Part shown: one piece after another, positions 33,853 to 44,012 of the stretch
Position numbering within the stretch: the stretch's first letter is position 1
Layout of the letters: each line of letters starts with the position of its first letter
Source: Kribbella caucasensis
GTDB taxonomy: Bacteria; Actinomycetota; Actinomycetes; Propionibacteriales; Kribbellaceae
Reading direction: 5' to 3'
DNA: 64,000 nt
Assembly (NCBI RefSeq): GCF_004361855.1
Contig: NZ_SNWQ01000006.1
Coordinates: 1 to 64,000 of the forward strand
The notes under the pieces: model-generated
Seen by the model: the letters and a program-made list of their open reading frames with translations, nothing else
Databases searched by the model: none
What the model was told of the DNA's origin: nothing
Translations under genes and position numbers: made by a program

Positions 33853-34506
33853 GTGACGGATGATCTGCTGGTGATCTCGCCGGTGAAGGCGTTCACCTGC
33901 GCCGAGTGCGGGACCACTGACGCCGACCTGATGCGGTTGGAGGACGACGCACCGCATTGCCTCGCCTGTGTGGATCTCGATCACCTCGTGTTCCTCCCAC
34001 GCGGCGACACCGCCCTGACCCGGCGGGCGCGGAAGGCCAGCACATTGTCGGCGATCGTGGTGCGGTGGAGCCGGGCGCGCAAGCGGTACGAACGCCAGGG
34101 CGTGCTGGTCGAGCAGCCCGCCCTGGAGCTGGCCGAGGAACAGTGCCTCGCGGACGACGACGTACGCGCCCGGCAACGTGAGCGGGCCCGGGAGATGCGC
34201 GCGGTCGAGGACGTGGAGTTCCAGCAACGCATGGCCACCGAGATCGTCCGGCTGTTCCCGAACTGCCCACCCGGCCGCGGGGAGGCGATCGCCCAGCACG
34301 CGGGGACCCGCAGCAGCGGCCGGGTCGGCCGATCAGCGGCGGGCCGAGCGCTCGAGGAGAACGCGATCACGCTCGCCGTCGTCGCCTCCATCCGCCACGA
34401 GGACACGCCGTACGACGAACTCCTGATGGCCGGCGTCCCCCGCCAGCAAGCCCGGGACCGGATCCGCGACCAGCTCGACGAGATCCTGGAGCGCTGGCGG
34501 GCGTAG
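33853..34506 (+). CDS. DUF2293 domain protein
   Basis: A 217-residue protein. The N-terminus has two CxxC pairs (CAECG and CLAC), a likely zinc site. The C-terminal DUF2293 domain shows HAGTRSSGRVGRSAAGRALE and SIRHEDTPYDELLMAGVPRQ, followed by QARDRIRDQLDEILERW. Function unknown; the zinc ribbon plus basic helices suggest nucleic-acid binding (inference). The start is GTG 33853, 14 bases after hairpin repeat copy 1. Confidence 0.85.
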   Translation: MTDDLLVISPVKAFTCAECGTTDADLMRLEDDAPHCLACVDLDHLVFLPRGDTALTRRARKASTLSAIVVRWSRARKRYERQGVLVEQPALELAEEQCLADDDVRARQRERAREMRAVEDVEFQQRMATEIVRLFPNCPPGRGEAIAQHAGTRSSGRVGRSAAGRALEENAITLAVVASIRHEDTPYDELLMAGVPRQQARDRIRDQLDEILERWRA

Positions 34507-34518
34507 GCGTCAAGGAGC

Positions 34519-34618
34519 GTATCTGCACCACTCACTAACCACCGGCGGCGCCGCACCCCCACGCCTGAACCCCCGCGCCGAACACGGCCCCGCAGCGGTT
34601 ACTGAGTGGTGCAGATAC
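34519..34618. repeat. 100-bp element with 22-base inverted ends
   Basis: GTATCTGCACCACTCA (34519-34534) pairs perfectly with TGAGTGGTGCAGATAC (34603-34618). After one mismatch TAACC pairs with GGTTA, giving 22-base arms around 56 GC-rich bases. It lies between two convergent genes, so it could act as a two-way terminator or be a miniature mobile element. Confidence 0.8.
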
Positions 34619-34647
34619 ACCTCCGACCCCTTGCTCGACCGATTCGC

Positions 34648-35454
34648 TCAGGCTGAGCGGGTGTTGCGGGGGGAGGCGCCGGTGCGTTGTTTGTATTGGC
34701 GGCTGAAGTAGGGGACGTCGGTGTAGCCGAGGGCGGCCGCGATCTGGGTGACGGACATCGTGGTTTCGGTGAGCAGTTGGTGGGCTCGGTCGATCCGGGC
34801 CTGGATCAGGTACTGCGCCGGCGGCATCCCGACTTGCGCGACGAACCGCCGGGTGAACTGGGCCCTCGAGAGCGCGGCCAGCGCGGCCATTTCCTTCACG
34901 CTCCAGTCGCGCCCCGGATCCTGACGGATCAGCTGGGCGACCTCCTCGATCGCCGTGTCGGTCGCCGTCTTGCCCGGACTGTGGGCCGCTTCCCAGATCT
35001 CACAGAGCAGTTGTTCCAGGTACAGCTCGGCCTGCCGCTGCCCGAGCGCGTCCTGTCTCCGGTACGCGGCATCGGACGCCTTCGCGAGCGCACCGAGCAA
35101 CACCCGGTCCGGGAGGTCGCACCACCGCTCCCCCGGTACTACGGACTCCGGGTGCAGGCTGCTGCCCGGCTTGGGCTCGAAGTGCATCCCGAAGACGAGC
35201 AGGCGCCGACGCGGGTCATGGGTAGCCGTCGGGGCGTCCCCCGGCGCGAAGACCGCACACGCCCCTGGCCCCAGCTCCCGCGTCCTGCCGTCGAGTTCCA
35301 TCCGGCCGATTCCGTCCAGCACACACCAGAGCAGGTAGTCCGGCAGCGGGCGCGACACCCAGGACCAACTCGGCTCACAGCGCCAGAAGGTCGGCGGCGA
35401 CAACAGCCGCAGATCCAGCGGGACGCCATCGGCCAGACCTCGATTCTGCGTCAA
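34648..35454 (-). CDS. AraC-family regulator
   Basis: A 268-residue regulator: an N-terminal cupin-like sensor (DYLLWCVLDGIGRMELDGRT...GACAVFAPGDAP) and a C-terminal double HTH (MAALAALSRAQFTRRFVAQV, then MSVTQIAAALGYTDVPYFSR with QYKQRTGASP). The start appears to be TTG 35454; a later start is possible. It is divergent from the PhyH-type dioxygenase gene at 35569 and probably activates it. Confidence 0.88.
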   Translation of the reverse strand: MTQNRGLADGVPLDLRLLSPPTFWRCEPSWSWVSRPLPDYLLWCVLDGIGRMELDGRTRELGPGACAVFAPGDAPTATHDPRRRLLVFGMHFEPKPGSSLHPESVVPGERWCDLPDRVLLGALAKASDAAYRRQDALGQRQAELYLEQLLCEIWEAAHSPGKTATDTAIEEVAQLIRQDPGRDWSVKEMAALAALSRAQFTRRFVAQVGMPPAQYLIQARIDRAHQLLTETTMSVTQIAAALGYTDVPYFSRQYKQRTGASPRNTRSA

Positions 35455-35568
35455 AAGTCCAACTCCCTGCGCCGTTCATCCGTCGCCCGAATAGTGCATG
35501 GAACCTCAGACTAGCTGTATGGACGGGATCCGCTTGGACGGATCGGCCGGGATCTAGCGGAGGTTTGG
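35455..35568. promoter_or_regulatory. Divergent promoter region, AraC and PhyH genes
   Basis: 114 bases shared by the two divergent genes. It contains the two near-identical words TGGACGG/GGATC and TGGACGGATC (about 35520-35548), possible AraC half-sites. AGGTTTGG precedes the dioxygenase start. No -10/-35 stands out clearly. Confidence 0.35.
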
Positions 35569-36402
35569 ATGAGCGTTTCGTTCAAGGAAGAGTTCGACGC
35601 CGACGGGTACACCCTGGTGCGCGGGCTGTTCGGGGCGGATGAGGTCGAGAAGCTGCGGGACCACTACATGGTGCTGCGCAAACGGGGCTCGTACGGCGGC
35701 GACGTGGTCGGTGTGGAGGCGAGCAGCCGGGATCCGTTGAAGCGGTACCCACGGATGGCGCAGATGCACCGGTGGGACGAGGTGTCGCTGCAGTGGATGA
35801 TCGACGACCGCCTGGACGACGTGATGACCGCGTTGCTCGGCCGGTCGCCGTACGCGGTGCAGACGATGATCTACTTCAAGCCCCCGGGTGCCCGTGGTCA
35901 GGCGCTGCACCAGGACAACTTCTACCTGAAGGCCGAGCCTGGTACGTGTGTCGCGGCCTGGATGGCGCTCGACAAGGTGGACCAAGAGAACGGCTGCCTC
36001 GAGGTCATCCCCGGCAGCCACCGGTGGCCGATTCTGTGCACCGAGAAGGCCGACACCAAGATCAGCTTCACCGACGTCACCGTGCCGCTGCCGGACGCGG
36101 ACGCCGCCGTACCGGTGGAGATGGAGGCCGGGGACGTCCTGTTCTTCCACGGCGCGCTGGTCCACGGCAGCGCCCCGAACATCACCACTGACCGGTTCCG
36201 CCGGGCCCTGATCGGCCACTACATCCAGGGCGAGGCCGAACAGGTCGCCGAGTACTACCACCCCGCCCTCCACATGGATGGCAGCCCGCTCGAACTGGCC
36301 GTGGCCGAAGGCGGCGGCGCCTGCGGCGAATGGACCGACACCCCCGAGGGCCCCGTAGCCGTCCTCACCGGCACCCACAAGATCACCCGCAAACACGAGT
36401 AA
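35569..36402 (+). CDS. Phytanoyl-CoA dioxygenase (PhyH) family enzyme
   Basis: A 277-residue Fe(II)/2-oxoglutarate-dependent oxygenase. QALHQDNFYLKAEPGTCVAA gives the HxD metal ligands, FFHGALVHGSAPNITTDRFR gives the distal His and 2-oxoglutarate-binding Arg, and NGCLEVIPGSHRWP is the PhyH signature. The hydroxylated substrate is unknown; relatives act on small metabolites and secondary-metabolite precursors. Next to an AraC regulator, a catabolic role is plausible. Confidence 0.9.
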   Translation: MSVSFKEEFDADGYTLVRGLFGADEVEKLRDHYMVLRKRGSYGGDVVGVEASSRDPLKRYPRMAQMHRWDEVSLQWMIDDRLDDVMTALLGRSPYAVQTMIYFKPPGARGQALHQDNFYLKAEPGTCVAAWMALDKVDQENGCLEVIPGSHRWPILCTEKADTKISFTDVTVPLPDADAAVPVEMEAGDVLFFHGALVHGSAPNITTDRFRRALIGHYIQGEAEQVAEYYHPALHMDGSPLELAVAEGGGACGEWTDTPEGPVAVLTGTHKITRKHE

Positions 36403-37749
<1,347 letters not shown>

Positions 37750-37759
37750 AGCACGTTTT

Positions 37760-37796
37760 CAGAGCCCCCGCACCGTTCACGGTCGCGGGGGCTCTG
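37760..37796 (+). terminator. Hairpin terminator after serC
   Basis: CAGAGCCCCCGC (37760-37771) pairs perfectly with GCGGGGGCTCTG (37785-37796), with an inner ACCG/CGGT extension. It lies 10 bases after the stop; there is no T-run, as often in actinomycetes. Confidence 0.75.
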
Positions 37797-37808
37797 GCGT
37801 GTCGGGGG

Positions 37809-37980
37809 CGGGCGTGGCGGGGCGGGTCGGCCGGGGTCCCGGTGGTGCCCGGCTGGCGTGGGGTGCGGCAAGCGCGGGCGGGCGTGGCGGGGTTGTTCGG
37901 CCGGGGTCCCGGTGGCGCCCGGCTGGCGTGGGGTGCGGCAAGCGCGGGCGGGCGTGGCGGGGTCGGCCGGGGTCCGGGGT
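37809..37980. repeat. 70-bp G-rich tandem repeat, about 2.5 copies
   Basis: Units starting GGCGTGGCGGGG at 37811, 37881 and 37951 repeat with a 70-base period; the first two copies differ at only a few positions around CGGGT/TTGTT. The plus strand is extremely G-rich with many GGGG runs, giving G-quadruplex potential. It lies between serC and the convergent secreted-protein gene. Confidence 0.8.
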
Positions 37981-37991
37981 GCCTGGTGGGG

Positions 37992-39074
37992 TTAGACCGG
38001 GGTGCGGCGGCGGGGGGTGGGTGGGGGCTGGCCGGTGAGGCGGGCGTTTTCGGCTTGGCGGTCGAGGCGTTCGCGGCGGCCTGGGGGGAAAGTGATGATG
38101 GTGATGACGAAGGCGAAGAAGGCGGCGCCGACGAGGATCCAGCGGAGGTTGTTGCTCTTCTTGGTTTCGTCAGTGTCGCCGGACGCGGCCGCGGTGGGGG
38201 TTGCGGTCGGCTTGGGCGTGGCGGCTGCCTTGCGGGCCGGGGCCTGGGCCTCGTACACGGCCGAGTTGCTGCCTTCGCTGCCGACGAGGACGGTGTTGGT
38301 GGTGGTGCCGACGGCGACCGATTCGCCCTGGGCGAGGGGCATGGCGGCTCGGCCGACGACAGCGGGTTTCGCGCCCCAGGCAACAGTGGCGATGTCGAGG
38401 TAGGTGCGCAGTACGACGCGCTGGCCGTCGGGCATGAACGTGCCGTCGGTGATTCCAGCCGGCGCGTCAGCCAGTTTGGTGAGCTCGTTGGTGCCCTGAC
38501 GGGACGCTTCCTCCGGTGCCGCGTAGAAGCCGCCCTTGCCGCTCTTCACCTTGGTGACGAAGTACATCTGGTTCGTCTCCGGCGCGATCAACAGGGTCTC
38601 GGCGTCGTGCGCCCCGTCGGGGTACTCGAAGTCGTACCGGCGGTACTTCACGTTCTCCTCGTCGGCCAGCTCGGCCGGCTCGGGGATCGTGTAGACCTCG
38701 ATCGTCTCCCGGGTCGAGCGGTTGTCGCCGATGTCCGCGATGTAGATGGTGCCCTCGCGGTCCACCGAGATCGCCTCGACGTCACGCACCGGCGCATTGA
38801 AACTGAGCACCGCCTTGACCTTGCCGTTCGCGTTGATCCCGAACACCCGGGCGGTGTCACCGGAGTCGTTGACCGTCCACCAGATGCCCTCGTACTTCTG
38901 GCTCTTCGCCAGCCCCGAGGACTCGTCCACCCGGTCGTCGCGGATCGTGAACAGCTTCTTCGGCTCCGTCGGCGACGGGTCCGCCGCTGAGGCCGAACCG
39001 ACGGGAAGGGCGACCCCCGCCAGACTGAGCAGGGTGATCGCGGTCAGGGTCAGGACTTTGCGCAGCAAGCTCAA
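37992..39074 (-). CDS. Secreted, membrane-anchored propeller-like protein
   Basis: A 360-residue protein. TTG 39074 overlaps the upstream stop (TTGA) and opens a clean signal peptide (LSLLRKVLTLTAITLLSLAG, cleavage near SASA), whereas earlier starts do not. The body repeats NDSGDTARVFGINANGKVKA, RDVEAISVDREGTIYIADIG and EGSNSAVYEA-type blades, resembling a beta-propeller. A Pro/Thr-rich linker precedes a C-terminal membrane segment (WILVGAAFFAFVITIITFP) and a basic tail. Function unknown; located at the cell surface. Confidence 0.78.
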   Translation of the reverse strand: MSLLRKVLTLTAITLLSLAGVALPVGSASAADPSPTEPKKLFTIRDDRVDESSGLAKSQKYEGIWWTVNDSGDTARVFGINANGKVKAVLSFNAPVRDVEAISVDREGTIYIADIGDNRSTRETIEVYTIPEPAELADEENVKYRRYDFEYPDGAHDAETLLIAPETNQMYFVTKVKSGKGGFYAAPEEASRQGTNELTKLADAPAGITDGTFMPDGQRVVLRTYLDIATVAWGAKPAVVGRAAMPLAQGESVAVGTTTNTVLVGSEGSNSAVYEAQAPARKAAATPKPTATPTAAASGDTDETKKSNNLRWILVGAAFFAFVITIITFPPGRRERLDRQAENARLTGQPPPTPRRRTPV

Positions 39075-40339
39075 GACACCGCCTTGCGCTCGGGATCCAG
39101 GACAAGCGCCGCGAGTCGTGGCTTGACCTGCCACTCGCCGACCAGCGCCTCGTACTCCGACCGGACCTCGGGCCCGGCCGTAGCTCCGGTCCGGGCGGCG
39201 CGGAGGAGCAGGTTGCGGGGCGTGTGCTCACTGTCCACGAACTGAACCACCTCCACCCGGTATCCGACCTGACGCAGCACCGCCGCACGCAACGCATCCG
39301 TCAACATGTCGGCGAACCGCTCCCGAACGATGCCATACCTCGTCATCAGCGCATAAGGCGCCGGTGGTTGGACGCTCTTGAGCTGCTTTTGGATGTCGTG
39401 ATGACAGCACGGAGCCGCCAGCACCAACGGCGCCTCCCAGTCAACCGCCCGCGCCAGTGCGTCGTCGGTCGCGGTATCGCACGCGTGCAACGCCAGCACG
39501 ACATCCGGCTGGAGCTCGACCTGCGCGTCCGCGATCGTCGCGTCCACGAAGTGCAGGTGATCCTGCCAGCCGAGGGCGGCCACCCGTTTGGTGTTCCGCT
39601 CGCGGGCCGCCGGGTTGTGGTCGATACCGGTCATCCGCACGTCGTGGCCCGCCGCCGTGAGCAGGTGGTACGCCGCGAGGGTGAGGTAGGCGTTGCCGCA
39701 GCCCAGGTCGACCACGTGCAGCGGCCGGTCCGCCGCGATCCGCCCGGCCGAGATCGCCTCCTCCAGGGCAGGGGCGAGCAGCTTGCAGAACTCCTCGATC
39801 TGCTTGTACTTCGACTGCCGCGACGGCTTCACCCGGCCGTGGTGGTCGCTGATCCCGAGCTCGATCAGGAACGGCGCCGCCGGGTCGAGCACCCGCTGCT
39901 TCACCCGGTCGTGGTCGGTCCGCTGCTCCCGGCTGGCGTCCTCCCGGTGCAGCAGCAGCTTCCCCTTCTTGGTGTAGCGCAGGCGCAGGGTCTGGTCCGT
40001 GGAGTCCACGTGCCAGCTCCCGTACCCCGCGGTCAGCAACTCGGCTACCACCGACTCGGCCTCCGGCACCTGGTCGGCGCCGGCGGGCTCGAGGTTGAGA
40101 TTGCGGGTATGGGCCTGGCGTTCGTCGAACTCCGTCAGCTGAAGCCGGCGCACGCCCTTGAGGTCGACGTACCGGAGCTCGACCCGCTGGAACTGCGGTG
40201 CTGCCGCACCGCGGCGACGACCGGAGCCGATCGCTCGCACCAAGGTTACCGGCGAGAGGAGGGCGGACCGGATCGCACTCAGGGACGCGGACTCGTCGTC
40301 CGGTGCCTGGGCGGGGGGCTGATCCAGCGCTGCTTGCAT
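39071..40339 (-). CDS. SAM-dependent methyltransferase-like protein
   Basis: A 422-residue protein. The C-terminal half has a class I methyltransferase core: HVVDLGCGNAYLTLAAYHLL (motif I), MTGIDHNPAARERNTK and VVLALHACDTATDDALARAV, then APCCHHDIQKQL. The N-terminal 150 residues (LHREDASREQRTDHDRVKQR) may bind the substrate, possibly RNA. The APCCH motif is shared with a group of predicted RNA or protein methyltransferases. It precedes the secreted-protein gene with a four-base overlap. Confidence 0.8.
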   Translation of the reverse strand: MQAALDQPPAQAPDDESASLSAIRSALLSPVTLVRAIGSGRRRGAAAPQFQRVELRYVDLKGVRRLQLTEFDERQAHTRNLNLEPAGADQVPEAESVVAELLTAGYGSWHVDSTDQTLRLRYTKKGKLLLHREDASREQRTDHDRVKQRVLDPAAPFLIELGISDHHGRVKPSRQSKYKQIEEFCKLLAPALEEAISAGRIAADRPLHVVDLGCGNAYLTLAAYHLLTAAGHDVRMTGIDHNPAARERNTKRVAALGWQDHLHFVDATIADAQVELQPDVVLALHACDTATDDALARAVDWEAPLVLAAPCCHHDIQKQLKSVQPPAPYALMTRYGIVRERFADMLTDALRAAVLRQVGYRVEVVQFVDSEHTPRNLLLRAARTGATAGPEVRSEYEALVGEWQVKPRLAALVLDPERKAVS

Positions 40340-40412
40340 CGCGCCATTGTCTCCGACCGCGGGACCGCATCACAAAAGGGTCTCGTCTTCCGGGGTCGCC
40401 GGGGTGTCCCCT

Positions 40413-40477
40413 GGTCATCTCGGGGTCACCGCCACCGGTCATCTCTGGGTCACCGCCCGTCATCTCGAGGTCACCGG
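40413..40477. repeat. Short tandem repeat, about 24-bp unit
   Basis: GGTCATCTCGGGGTCACCGC-type units begin at 40413 and 40437, with a third, shortened unit near 40458. They sit in the 131-base gap between two minus-strand genes and run into the last codons of the Myb-like gene. Confidence 0.7.
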
Positions 40478-40836
40478 AGTTTCTCGTTTTCGCCGAGGAG
40501 GCCCAGCTGGCGGAGGCGTCTGGCGATGCCGCCGGGCTGGCGACCGAGGGCGGCGACGAGCTGGTCCCGGGTGGCGTGTTCGGCGAACAGTTGCTTCAGC
40601 TCGTCCTCCTCTTCCTCCGTCCAGCCGCGGTAGGCGTTCGGGTAGGTCTTCCGGGTTTCCTCGATCCGGCGGCCCATCGAGCGGGAGCCGATGAGTTCGA
40701 GGGCGCGGATCCGGGCCTGGCGGTGCCGGCCGACCTCCTCCCCGTCGCGCCAGAAGACGACGACGCCGTCCTCGAAGGACATCAAGTCGGCTGGGACATC
40801 GCAGTAGTCGGTGTCCTCGAGCATCACCCGCAGCAT
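40471..40836 (-). CDS. Small protein with Myb/SANT-like helix-turn-helix
   Basis: A 121-residue protein. The C-terminal half reads GWTEEEEDELKQLFAEHATR then DQLVAALGRQPGGIARRLRQ, the tryptophan and three-helix pattern of Myb/SANT-like DNA-binding domains. The N-terminal part (FEDGVVVFWRDGEEVGRHRQ) is unassigned. A regulatory or nucleic-acid-binding role is likely. It is divergent from the ArsR-type gene at 41022. Confidence 0.7.
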   Translation of the reverse strand: MLRVMLEDTDYCDVPADLMSFEDGVVVFWRDGEEVGRHRQARIRALELIGSRSMGRRIEETRKTYPNAYRGWTEEEEDELKQLFAEHATRDQLVAALGRQPGGIARRLRQLGLLGENEKLR

Positions 40837-40972
40837 GGTCAGAACCTCTCTGTCAGTTCCCGGCCCGGCCAGGTCGGTCGGGTCTCTTTGGTCTCACCAG
40901 AGAAGATGCAGGGCTCTCGGGCAGGTGCTGAGGACGACTTCTGGAGTTGTGGACAACCGATCGCAGAATCAA

Positions 40973-40993
40973 TTTGCAAATACTCTTTGCAAA
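40973..40993. promoter_or_regulatory. ArsR-type operator with twin TTTGCAAA palindromes
   Basis: TTTGCAAA occurs at 40973-40980 and 40986-40993, 13 bases apart, in an AT-rich patch. Each is a perfect palindrome, and together they are symmetric around TACTC. They lie 28 bases before the ArsR-type regulator. A perfect inverted DnaA box (TTGTCCACA) is at 40948-40956. Confidence 0.65.
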
Positions 40994-41021
40994 CTGATTG
41001 TGCAGTCGTAGCCTCCTCGGC

Positions 41022-41729
41022 ATGAGTGAGGGACAGGCGGAGAAGCAGGAACGGGCTCAGGGCGAGGCGGGCGAGAGCCGGGGCGCCCTGGGCGGAGGCG
41101 GGAGCGGCGGAGGCGGGAGCGGCGGGGGCGGGAGCGCCGTGGGCGGGGGCGGGGGCGGACGTGGGGCCGGTGGGGGGTCGGTTCGGTTGGACGGGGGGTT
41201 GTTGCGGGCGTTGGCGCATCCGATGCGGAATCGGATTGTCGGACTGTTGCGGGTTTATGGGCCGCAGACGGCGACGACGCTGGCGGGGCGGTTAGGGGTC
41301 AACACGGGGGCTACGAGTTATCACCTTCGGCAGTTGGCCGATGCGGGGCTGGTGGTGGAGGACGCGGACCGGGGGAACGCCCGGGACCGGTGGTGGAAGG
41401 CGGCTCACCAGGGGACCGAGTTCGATGCGGCGGAGATGCTGCAGAGCGAGCCGGAGCTGGCGCTGGGGTTCCTGCACGGGATCGGGCAGACCTACGCCGA
41501 GAACATGTTCCGCGCGATCGACGAGTGGCAGACCCTGGAGCCGGAGTGGCGGGAGGCGACGCTGCTCTCGGACTACGTGTTCCATCTGACCGCCGCCGAG
41601 TTGAAGGCGATGATGACCGAGGTCACCGCGGTGCTGGACAAGTACCGGGCCGATCTGACCGCGCCGATGCCCGAGGGCGCCTCGCAGGTATCCGTTCAAC
41701 TGCAGGCATACCGCCGGGACCTCGGATGA
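41022..41729 (+). CDS. ArsR-type (HTH_20) regulator with natural Gly-Ser linker
   Basis: A 235-residue protein. Residues 1-52 are low-complexity, including GGGGSGGGGSGGGGS. The winged helix follows (LLRALAHPMRNRIVGLLRVY, then LAGRLGVNTGATSYHLRQLA) and then a C-terminal domain seen in HTH_20 regulators (LHGIGQTYAENMFRAIDEWQ). It likely represses the MFS gene that overlaps its stop by four bases. ATG 41022 is preferred over an upstream in-frame GTG at 40998. No zinc or arsenic ligand cysteines are present. Confidence 0.85.
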   Translation: MSEGQAEKQERAQGEAGESRGALGGGGSGGGGSGGGGSAVGGGGGGRGAGGGSVRLDGGLLRALAHPMRNRIVGLLRVYGPQTATTLAGRLGVNTGATSYHLRQLADAGLVVEDADRGNARDRWWKAAHQGTEFDAAEMLQSEPELALGFLHGIGQTYAENMFRAIDEWQTLEPEWREATLLSDYVFHLTAAELKAMMTEVTAVLDKYRADLTAPMPEGASQVSVQLQAYRRDLG

Positions 41730-42973
41730 CCCAACAAACTACGGCCACCCCCGGTACGCCGTACAGGGTGCCGCTGGTCGCGTTCCTGGTGGCGAATGTG
41801 GTGTCGATCTGCGGAACCAGGGTGAGTGCGATCGCGATCCCCTGGTTCGTGCTGGTCAGTACCGGGTCACCGCTGAAGACCGGACTGGTGGCGATGGCGG
41901 AGATGTTGCCGCTGGTGGTCTGCAAGGCGGTCGGCGGACCGGTGATCGACAGGGTCGGGCCGAAGCGGGTCAGTGTCACTGCCGACACGGCGAGCATGGT
42001 CGTGGTTGCACTGATCCCGTTGCTGCACACCTTGCATGTACTGCGGTTCCCGGTGCTGCTCGCCTTGGTCGCAGCGGCCGGGGCGTTGCGCGGACCGGGT
42101 GATGCGGCGAAGGGCACGTTGATCCCGGACATCGCCACGGCTGCGAGGGTGCCGTTGGAGCGGGTGACGGGGCTGGAGAGCACTACCGAACGGCTGGCCG
42201 GGTTCATCGCGTTCGCGGTGGCCGGCGGGCTGATCACCCTGGTCGGCGAGGTCAACGCGCTATGGGTCGACGCCGCGTCGTTCGGGGTGTGCGCCCTACT
42301 GATCCGCCGCTGGGTGCCGAGCAATCACCAGAAGCCGCAAACCCCAGAGGAAGACAGTTATGTACAGCGCCTGAGGGAGGGCTGGCGGTTCCTGCGGACG
42401 GACAAACTGATGATGCCGCTGGTCCTGATGATCGCTGTCACAAACCTGCTCGACGCAGCCGTCGCCGCGGTCTTACTGCCCGTTTGGATCAGGGACCACG
42501 GCTACGGTCCCGGCCACACCAGCCTCATCCTCACCTCGTTCGGCCTCACAGCCACCGCGTTCGCCCTGCTTGCGTCGGCGATCGGGCACAGGCTGCCGCG
42601 CAAACTGGTCTTCACCCTTGCCTTCCTGATCTGCGGTGCGCCGCGGTTCGTCGTGATGGCGTTCGACGCACCCGTCTGGGGCGTGATGCTCGTCTACGCG
42701 ATCGGCGGTATCGGCGCGGGCTTCATCAACCCCGTGCTCGGCGCGCTGTTCCTCGAGCGGATCCCCCGACCACTGCTCGGCCGGGTCAACTCGCTCGCCG
42801 ACGCCGTCGCGTGGATCGGCGTACCACTGGGCGGCGTTGTCGCAGGCATGGCGATCACCGGCATCGGCCTGGTACCAGCACTGCTCGCAGCGGGTGCCGT
42901 GTACTTCGTCGCCACCATGACACCGCCACTGTTCGGCCGCCGCGAGGACTGGGGACCTACAAAGGATTACTAG
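41726..42973 (+). CDS. MFS transporter, probable drug exporter
   Basis: A 415-residue protein with about 12 membrane segments of the MFS type common in actinomycetes (DHA3/enterobactin-exporter-like): GTRVSAIAIPWFVLVSTGSP near the N-terminus and GGPVIDRVGPKRVSVTADTA as the loop 2-3 motif. ATG 41726 overlaps the ArsR stop (ATGA). Export of a drug or metabolite sensed by the ArsR-type regulator is likely. The 3' end overlaps the convergent membrane gene by 17 bases. Confidence 0.88.
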   Translation: MTQQTTATPGTPYRVPLVAFLVANVVSICGTRVSAIAIPWFVLVSTGSPLKTGLVAMAEMLPLVVCKAVGGPVIDRVGPKRVSVTADTASMVVVALIPLLHTLHVLRFPVLLALVAAAGALRGPGDAAKGTLIPDIATAARVPLERVTGLESTTERLAGFIAFAVAGGLITLVGEVNALWVDAASFGVCALLIRRWVPSNHQKPQTPEEDSYVQRLREGWRFLRTDKLMMPLVLMIAVTNLLDAAVAAVLLPVWIRDHGYGPGHTSLILTSFGLTATAFALLASAIGHRLPRKLVFTLAFLICGAPRFVVMAFDAPVWGVMLVYAIGGIGAGFINPVLGALFLERIPRPLLGRVNSLADAVAWIGVPLGGVVAGMAITGIGLVPALLAAGAVYFVATMTPPLFGRREDWGPTKDY

Positions 42974-44012
42974 CGGCAGCAGCCTCAGCCTCCCGGCGCA
43001 ACCGGTCGCTCTCCGCACCGAGCAGCCCCAGCAACACCAGGTCAAGCAGCATCCCGCCGACTGCGGCGAACTGCGTGCCGGCGAACTGGAACACCTGCGT
43101 CACCAGCAGCGAAGTCAGGACGGCCAACTCGAACAGCCGAACCGCCCGAGCCCTGTCCTGGCGTCGCAGCCGCAACCAGCCCCGCAGCGTGAAGTGGGCC
43201 GACAACACGCTCCCCGCGGCCACCCCCAGCACAGCCAGGTCGGTCAGCAATTGCCCCCGGTCGAACCGGATCCCCGCAGCGATCGCCGGCGCCCCGAGCG
43301 CCTGCAGTGCCAGTACCCCGACCGCTATCCGCGGCGCCAGCGGATGCGTCGCCAACCGGTCGAACCCCGACTGCAGGGCCCGCCACGCGGCGTCCACCGG
43401 CGCCGCGAGCTCGACCTCGTCCGGCGGGACCGCACGGAGCAGAGCCCTGGTCTCCACTCGCCCGGCGACCTCGGAATCGATCTGCCGCAGTTGCCCCGCG
43501 GCCTGGGCGAGCCGTCGCCGGGACAACCCGCCGACCACCCCCTCGACCGCGTAGTCGACCACGTTCGCCAACTGCTCGCGCGGATCGATCGGCCGCCGAT
43601 TGGTGAGCCACCGGCTGCCGAGCACGATCAGCACGAACACGACGTACACGATCGCCGCGGTCGGTTGGTAGAAGTAGTTGTTGTCCGAGGTGACGAACTT
43701 GCCGACCTCGTCGATGAACAGCCCGAACCCGACACCGCCGATCAGCGCGGCCGCCGGCCGGACCACCGGACCGACGTACGCGAGCAGCAGATAGATCGCG
43801 ACCAGCATCAGCAGGCCACCGGGCAGGACGTGCGCGATGTGCAGGCCCTTGCCACCGATCTGCGGGTAGCCGCTGAGGGAGAGAAACGCCCGGGTGATCA
43901 GCACCGTGGCCACCCCGGCCACGACGAACGTGGTCAGATGCTCACCGCTGCGGACATTGCGGACCAGTCCGGCCCGCATCAGGTACGGCGAACGCGTGGC
44001 GGTGGTGGTCAT
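42957..44012 (-). CDS. Integral membrane protein of unknown function
   Basis: A 351-residue protein with about eight hydrophobic segments. The first half contains HLTTFVVAGVATVLITRAFL, HIAHVLPGGLLMLVAIYLLL and GFGLFIDEVGKFVTSDNNYF, a conserved-looking acidic motif between membrane segments. The central part (residues 150-250) is soluble and helical. I do not recognise the family; a transporter or stress-related membrane role cannot be decided. Confidence 0.78.
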   Translation of the reverse strand: MTTTATRSPYLMRAGLVRNVRSGEHLTTFVVAGVATVLITRAFLSLSGYPQIGGKGLHIAHVLPGGLLMLVAIYLLLAYVGPVVRPAAALIGGVGFGLFIDEVGKFVTSDNNYFYQPTAAIVYVVFVLIVLGSRWLTNRRPIDPREQLANVVDYAVEGVVGGLSRRRLAQAAGQLRQIDSEVAGRVETRALLRAVPPDEVELAAPVDAAWRALQSGFDRLATHPLAPRIAVGVLALQALGAPAIAAGIRFDRGQLLTDLAVLGVAAGSVLSAHFTLRGWLRLRRQDRARAVRLFELAVLTSLLVTQVFQFAGTQFAAVGGMLLDLVLLGLLGAESDRLRREAEAAAASNPL

